From NCBI GenBank assembly GCA_964472545.1, contig CAYYNP010000112.1:1-28139 (forward strand): a stretch of DNA of 28,139 nt. The letters are read 5' to 3'. Source of the stretch: CAYYNP01 sp964472545 (GTDB lineage: Bacteria > Planctomycetota > Planctomycetia > Pirellulales > Thermoguttaceae). The translations under genes and the position numbers were made by a program. Each line of letters begins with the position of its first letter. Position 1 is the first letter of the stretch. Below are positions 23,845-28,139 of this stretch, in pieces. The notes under the pieces are model-generated. The model searched no databases, was not told the DNA's origin, and saw nothing but the letters and a program-made list of their open reading frames with translations.

Positions 23845-24726
23845 CTACTTTCGCGCGGGAGTTGCGTGCTCGCGAGTGGCCGCCCGCCTCAGCGCCTGAA
23901 GTTCCTGACGGCTCAGCGGCCGCGATTCGCCCATGGGGAGCTTGCCCAACCGCACCGGTCCCACGGCGGTTCGCACGAGCTTCAATACCTTGTGTCCCAC
24001 CTTGGCCAAGACGCGGCGGATTTCGCGGTTGCGGCCTTCGCGCAGGACCATCTCCATCACCGTGCTATCCTTGTGATGCGACTTCACCCGCAAGCCCTTG
24101 ACCCGGGCCATCCCCTCGGCCAGCCGGATGCCGCGGCGAAGTTGGGCGCGGACCTCGACGCTGGGCCGGCCGGCGACCTGCACGGTGTAGGTCTTCTCGA
24201 CACCGTATCGCGGATGCGTCAGCCGGTTGGCCAGATCGCCGTCGTTGGTCACCAGGATCAGCCCCTCGCTGTTGAGATCGAGCCGGCCGATGGTGAACAG
24301 CCGGGCATTGCTGGGGGGGACCAAATCGATCACGCGCGGACGGCCCGCCGGGTCGCTGTTGGTCGAGACAACACCGCTGGGTTTGTTCACGGCGTAGTAG
24401 ACCGTCTTCTGCCGCGGTAGCGCCACGCCGTCGAGGCGAAGCTCTTGCCGGGCCGGATCGACGCGCACCCCCAACTCGGTGACCGTCTTGCGATCGATCT
24501 CCACCCGGCCGGCGGTGATCAACTCCTCGCACTGCCGCCGGCTGCCGATCCCCGCGGCCGCCAGGACCTTTTGTAGGCGTTCGCCGTCGGGGTGCGGTTT
24601 CGCCGGGCGCGCATTTGCCGGCCGCGACCTCTTCGTGGGGGGGCGCTTCTTGCGGCGTGGGCCACTGGGCTTCTTCCGCGTGCCAGTTTTTTTCCGCGCA
24701 GCGGGCTTCTTCGATTTGGGGGGCAT
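23845..24726 (-). CDS. rRNA pseudouridine synthase of the RsuA/RluB/RluE/RluF group
   Basis: Converts a specific uridine in ribosomal RNA to pseudouridine. The order is a very basic tail (residues 1-45, mostly Lys, Arg and Pro), an S4 RNA-binding domain (about 49-95, RLQKVLAAAGIGSRR), then the catalytic domain with Asp150 in IGRLDLNSEGLILVTNDG, the family signature. A late block, REGRNREIRRVLAKVGH, also fits. At 293 residues the core length is as for RluB; the basic tail is typical of planctomycete and other high-GC members. The target base cannot be told from sequence. It starts 36 bp after the lipoprotein gene and ends 13 bp before pyrK, so the three probably form an operon. Confidence 0.93.
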   Translation of the reverse strand: MPPKSKKPAARKKTGTRKKPSGPRRKKRPPTKRSRPANARPAKPHPDGERLQKVLAAAGIGSRRQCEELITAGRVEIDRKTVTELGVRVDPARQELRLDGVALPRQKTVYYAVNKPSGVVSTNSDPAGRPRVIDLVPPSNARLFTIGRLDLNSEGLILVTNDGDLANRLTHPRYGVEKTYTVQVAGRPSVEVRAQLRRGIRLAEGMARVKGLRVKSHHKDSTVMEMVLREGRNREIRRVLAKVGHKVLKLVRTAVGPVRLGKLPMGESRPLSRQELQALRRAATREHATPARK

Positions 24727-24762
24727 TTTCGCACGGGTGGGTGAGACGGGATCGAGACGCGC

Positions 24763-25059
24763 TCAATACCGATCATACCCGGAACCGCCCCGATTGAAAG
24801 GGCGCCTTCTGCCCGGCAGAAGGTCGTAGGGAGGCTGCACCTGACGAACCGAATCGCGTGGGTTGTCGAACCCCATCGGCCGGCCGCCGTCGACCGCCGG
24901 GGCCATATCGGTCTCCGGAAACGGGTCGTACGCTTCGGCCAGCCGCTGTTGATTGGCGATGCCGCCGGGATGCGCGAAATTGGGCATCGTGGTCTTGTGG
25001 CAGCCGATCGTCGCGGCCAACATTCCAGCCGCCAGTGCGATCCGTCCGAAACGCTTCAT
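24763..25059 (-). CDS. Small predicted lipoprotein
   Basis: A 98-residue exported protein of unknown function. The leader MKRFGRIALAAGMLAATIGC ends with a lipobox-like TIGC, so it is probably lipid-anchored. The mature part is short, Pro- and Arg-rich and probably disordered, with NFAHPGG, YDPFPETDMAP and a Gly/Tyr-rich end. The ATG at 25059 has GAGGAG eight bases upstream, so it is preferred over the TTG one codon earlier. Short lipoproteins of this type are common in Pirellulales and have no known role. It is the first gene of a likely operon with the pseudouridine synthase and pyrK. Confidence 0.75.
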   Translation of the reverse strand: MKRFGRIALAAGMLAATIGCHKTTMPNFAHPGGIANQQRLAEAYDPFPETDMAPAVDGGRPMGFDNPRDSVRQVQPPYDLLPGRRRPFNRGGSGYDRY

Positions 25060-25263
25060 CAAGACGCTCCTCGCCGAAATGCCCCGTCGTGGCGGCCATG
25101 TCGCGCGGGGCGTGGCGACATGGGCGGGGGATTATAGGCGTGGCGTCCCGGCGGCGGAAGACGAGAATGTCTGCCGGCCGACGGGCGGAATCCACCCGAA
25201 TGGATAGCCCGCCAGCCCCCGTCAGCCCCCCATCCTCCCACGCCCGGCGCAAAACGGCGTTCG

Positions 25264-25292
25264 TTGTCGCCCCGCAGCCGCGCTGCTATTAT
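25264..25292 (+). promoter_or_regulatory. Sigma70-like promoter upstream of tatC
   Basis: TTGTCG (25264-25269, four of six matches to the -35 consensus) is followed after exactly 17 bases by TATTAT (25287-25292, five of six matches to the -10). Transcription would begin near 25299, with a leader of about 55 bases. The rest of the 295-bp divergent spacer (25060-25354) holds a C-rich tract at about 25205-25255 and nothing else I recognise. Confidence 0.5.
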
Positions 25293-25354
25293 AGAAGGTT
25301 TGCTGCCGGGTTGGACGAGTTCGCCAATCCGAACGAGAAGAAGTCGAGTCGATA

Positions 25355-26908
25355 ATGGCCAAGCGAAAAACCGACCAGCGACGGGGAAGAAGGCCCGACG
25401 AGGACCTATTCCGCGACACCACCATGACCTTCGGGGAACACCTTGAGGAGTTGCGGTCGTGTCTGTTCAAGTCGCTCGTGGGGCTGATGATCGGCTTCGT
25501 GTTTGGCCTGACCATCGGCGGCTGGGTGGTCGAAAGGGTGCAAGATCCCTTGAAAGAGGCCCTGATCGCCTACTACCAGACGCAGTCGATCGGCTGGGTC
25601 GAAGAGAAGCTTGCAGAGCTCGAGGCCGCAGGCAAGCCGATTCCCTGGACGGCCGAACAGATCAAGCAGATCGTCGAAGAGCAGGGGATGCTGCCGGAGG
25701 AGACGTTCGTCGAGCCGAGTCAGTTTCTGCGAGCGCTGAAAGATGCCCACCCGGAGTTGGTGGCGGGCGTCGACGTTCCCCCGCTGGATGCCGACGCGAA
25801 GCTCACGCCGGACGACCTGATTCGCGTCTTCACCTGGCATCCGATCGAGGACGATTTGCGGATTCGCGCCAAGAGCCTCAAGCCGCACGAGACGTTCTTG
25901 GTCTATATCAAGGCCTCGTTGATCGTCGGCGTGTTGCTGGCCAGCCCGTGGATCTTCTACCAAATCTGGTCGTTTGTGGCCGCGGGCCTCTATCCACACG
26001 AGAAGAAGTACATCCACGTCTTCCTGCCGTTCAGCCTGGGGTTGTTCCTGTTGGGGGCCGCGATGGCCTTCTTTATGGTGCTCGAGCCGGTGTTGGACTT
26101 CCTCTTCTACTTCAACGCCAAGATGGGCATCGATCCCGACCCGCGGATCAGCGAATGGCTGGGATTCGTGCTGATTCTGCCGTTGGGCTTCGGCATCGCC
26201 TTCCAACTTCCGTTGGTGATGCTCTTTTTGCAGCGAATCGGCATCTTCAGCGTCGAGGTCTACCTGGCCAAATGGCGGATCGCGATTTTGGTGATCGCCG
26301 TGCTCTCGATGTTCCTTACGCCGGCCGATCCCTACAGCATGATGCTGATGGCCATGCCGCTGACGGTGCTCTACTTCGGCGGCATTCTGCTCTGTCACTA
26401 CCTGCCGCGCAAGCGCAGCGAATACGACGACTGGGACGACGACGACCGGGACGAGATGCCCAAGTCGCGCAGCGAACCCGACGAGCCGAAACGGGGCCGG
26501 CTCTGGTTCTACATTCGGCTGTTGATCCTGGCCGTGTTGGTGGTGGTCGTGTTGGGCTACCGGCCTTGGCGCAAGGCCCGCGCGCAGAAGGCGGCCGTGG
26601 CGGCGATCGAAGGTTGGGAAGGTAAGGTCGTTTACGACTTCCAACTCGACGAGTCCGGACAATACGACGCCAACGCGGAACCACCCGGGCCGGGCGCGCT
26701 CCGTGACGTGCTGGGCATCGACTTCATGGCCGACGTGGTCGAGGTCGATCTGACCAATTCCGACGTGGACGATGACTGCGTCGACGTGCTCTTAGGACTT
26801 GGCAGTCTGAAGAAGCTGAACCTCACCGGTACGAACGTTACGGCCGAGGGGCTTGAGAAACTCGAAGAAGCGTTGCCCGAGGGGTGTCAGATCGTCGGGC
26901 CGGGTTAG
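25355..26908 (+). CDS. tatC: TatC fused to a C-terminal membrane helix and leucine-rich repeat module
   Basis: Sec-independent translocase subunit TatC, the receptor for twin-arginine signal peptides in the inner membrane. The conserved start FGEHLEELR (27-35) and the second-helix block SPWIFYQIWSFVAAGLYPHE (197-216) are intact. Predicted helices are at about 39-59, 183-206, 223-245, 268-292, 305-322 and 326-346. Two things are unusual. The first periplasmic loop is some 110 residues (about 66-178), far longer than in E. coli. After an acidic linker (356-378) comes a seventh helix (384-402), then a stretch AAVAAIEGWEGKVVYDFQ and at least one leucine-rich repeat (SLKKLNLTGTNVTAEGLEKL, 484-503). 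That end matches the membrane-anchored LRR proteins common in planctomycetes. With seven helices the LRR part would lie outside. Length is 517 residues against about 250 normally. Confidence 0.93.
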   Translation: MAKRKTDQRRGRRPDEDLFRDTTMTFGEHLEELRSCLFKSLVGLMIGFVFGLTIGGWVVERVQDPLKEALIAYYQTQSIGWVEEKLAELEAAGKPIPWTAEQIKQIVEEQGMLPEETFVEPSQFLRALKDAHPELVAGVDVPPLDADAKLTPDDLIRVFTWHPIEDDLRIRAKSLKPHETFLVYIKASLIVGVLLASPWIFYQIWSFVAAGLYPHEKKYIHVFLPFSLGLFLLGAAMAFFMVLEPVLDFLFYFNAKMGIDPDPRISEWLGFVLILPLGFGIAFQLPLVMLFLQRIGIFSVEVYLAKWRIAILVIAVLSMFLTPADPYSMMLMAMPLTVLYFGGILLCHYLPRKRSEYDDWDDDDRDEMPKSRSEPDEPKRGRLWFYIRLLILAVLVVVVLGYRPWRKARAQKAAVAAIEGWEGKVVYDFQLDESGQYDANAEPPGPGALRDVLGIDFMADVVEVDLTNSDVDDDCVDVLLGLGSLKKLNLTGTNVTAEGLEKLEEALPEGCQIVGPG

Positions 26909-26930
26909 TCTCTCGTAATACCTGAATTCG

Positions 26931-27027
26931 TGGGTGGCTGGGGCAAAGCGCAGCGGTGCCCCAGGGATTCACTGCCACCAAAGCGCCGACGATCTGGGGC
27001 ACCGCTGCGCTCTGCCCCAGCCACCCA
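26931..27027. repeat. Long inverted repeat with 34-bp arms
   Basis: Arms 26931-26964 and 26994-27027 are inverted copies matching at 33 of 34 positions, separated by 29 bp. Each end begins TGGGTGGCTGGGGCA. It lies 22 bp after the tatC stop and 125 bp before the next gene, so it could end the tatC transcript. Its ends match those of the element at 22800-22923. Confidence 0.85.
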
Positions 27028-27152
27028 CCATCCTCCTGCAGCCGGCCAACTTGCTCCCGCTTGCTCCAAGGGCTACGATACCGTGGTCGCCCCCCGGCAA
27101 CGACGCCGGCTGCGAACCGTCCGATCACCGTCGACCCCACGGAGTTCCCCCC

Positions 27153-28139
27153 ATGCGACGCTTTGTGCTCTTCCTGTCGGCCGTCTGTCTTTCCATGCCG
27201 TGTTGGATGTTTGCCAACGGCGCTCAACTCGCCGCCGCCGAACCGGTCGTCGTACGGGCCGCGTTGGCCGACGACGCCCTGCACGAGGACTTCCCGGCCA
27301 TGTGCCTCGACCGCCAAGGCACGCCCTGGATCGCTTACATCGAATACGACCACAAAGCCGACCGGCTGAAGGTCGCCAGGCAGACCGACGGCGGGCTGCA
27401 AATCGTGGCCACGCTCTCCGAGCCGGGTATCATCTTTCAGCCGGCGATCGCCTGCGACGGCCGGGGGACCGTCTGGGCGATCTGGTCGCAACTCGACGCC
27501 AAGAACGCCTGGCACTTGAACGCCCGGGCGATCGTCGACGGCGGCATTGGGGCAAACACGATCGAACTGGAAGGCGACAGCGGCAGTGCAATCTTCGCTC
27601 ACGCCGGCACCGACCGACGAGGGCGCGTGTGGGTCGTGTGGCAGTCGTTCCGCGGGGCGTTGGCCGACGTGTTCGCCAAACACTACGATCCGGCCGCGAG
27701 GACGTGGTCCGAAGAGATCCGCGTGACGAGCAACCCGGCCGGCGACTGGGAGCCGCGGCTGGCCTTCGGTGCCGACGACGCGGCCTTTGTGGTCTTCGAC
27801 AGCTCGCGCGGCGGGGAGCCCGACGGGGAGTTCAACGTCCACCTGGCTCGGATCACGCCCGAGGGAAAGACCACACTTTCACAACTATCGAGTTCGCCGC
27901 GCTTTGAAGGACGCCCCTCGATCGCCGCCACACCCGACGGCAAAGGGCTTTGGGTGGCATGCGAGAGCGGGCGCGTGCTTTGGGGCAAAAACACCCGAGG
28001 TGTCGCCGGCAGCATCGGACTGAACGGCGACAAGCGGATCGACGTGGTCTACGTCGACGTGGCCACCGGGCAGATCACGCCCGCGGCCGACGTTACGCCC
28101 GTATTGAAGACGGCCGGCAAGGTGGGCGACGCGTTCGAC
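27153..28139 (+). CDS. Exported beta-propeller protein, probably DUF3604 type (3' end outside window)
   Basis: The frame from ATG 27153 is open to the last base (329 codons), so the gene is cut by the window edge. It begins with a signal peptide (MRRFVLFLSAVCLSMPCWM, about 29 residues to AAA). Propeller-like repeats follow, each with a WxxW or WVxW strand: TPWIAYIEYD, TVWAIWSQLD, RVWVVWQSFRG, then GDWEPRLAF and FEGRPSIAATPDGKGLWVAC. This layout, with a repeated WVVWQ and WEP block, matches from memory the N-terminal half of DUF3604 proteins, whose PHP-like C-terminal domain would lie beyond the edge. The enzyme activity is therefore not visible. No strong ribosome binding site is seen before the ATG. 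Confidence 0.7.
   Translation, partial: MRRFVLFLSAVCLSMPCWMFANGAQLAAAEPVVVRAALADDALHEDFPAMCLDRQGTPWIAYIEYDHKADRLKVARQTDGGLQIVATLSEPGIIFQPAIACDGRGTVWAIWSQLDAKNAWHLNARAIVDGGIGANTIELEGDSGSAIFAHAGTDRRGRVWVVWQSFRGALADVFAKHYDPAARTWSEEIRVTSNPAGDWEPRLAFGADDAAFVVFDSSRGGEPDGEFNVHLARITPEGKTTLSQLSSSPRFEGRPSIAATPDGKGLWVACESGRVLWGKNTRGVAGSIGLNGDKRIDVVYVDVATGQITPAADVTPVLKTAGKVGDAFD

Overview
The window looks like a chromosomal stretch from a GC-rich planctomycete, most likely Pirellulales-like. I infer this from gene content, not from a marker gene. Supporting features are a MoxR/DUF58/DUF4350 cluster, exported SASA-type esterase and GH127 genes, a very large exported Asp-box propeller protein, a LRR/DUF6745 protein, a nickel superoxide dismutase, and a TatC fused to the membrane-anchored leucine-rich module typical of this phylum. 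No phage, plasmid, CRISPR or transposase gene is visible.

Layout. 1-3672 (+): DUF4350 protein, MoxR ATPase and DUF58 protein, a compact operon. 3675-7145 (-): an SDR-fold protein with a zinc ribbon, a 103-residue protein and a Cys-rich LRR/DUF6745 protein, apparently one operon read leftwards, with an odd tRNA-Glu-like gene just upstream (7189-7262). 7393-9275 (-): a class I glutamine amidotransferase and an exported SASA esterase. 9689-15226 (+): a 1623-residue exported protein made of two tandem sortilin/VPS10-like propeller units, then a PepSY-associated membrane protein. 15304-18697: a redox/stress neighbourhood with Ni-SOD (-), a rubredoxin-like/DUF2231-like membrane protein (-), a PPOX-like flavoprotein (+), pterin-4a-carbinolamine dehydratase (+) and a universal stress protein (+). 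18819-19766 (-): GIDE-domain membrane protein. 20378-22789 (+): exported GH127 glycosidase. 22947-25059 (-): lipoprotein, pseudouridine synthase and PyrK, read leftwards as one operon. 25355-26908 (+): TatC-LRR fusion. 27153 to the end (+): the N-terminal part of an exported propeller protein, probably a DUF3604 protein.

The spaces between genes hold many palindromic elements. Several start with GTAG and end with CTAC, as REP elements do. Two families occur twice, and one 29-bp repeat overlaps the 3' ends of two unrelated genes.

The observations most worth following are the TatC-LRR fusion, the Ni-SOD whose Sec signal peptide would expose the nickel-binding His directly, the SDR / 103-residue / LRR-DUF6745 gene set, the tRNA-like gene lacking U33, and the repeat families. 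All family calls come from reading the translated sequence; no database search was run.
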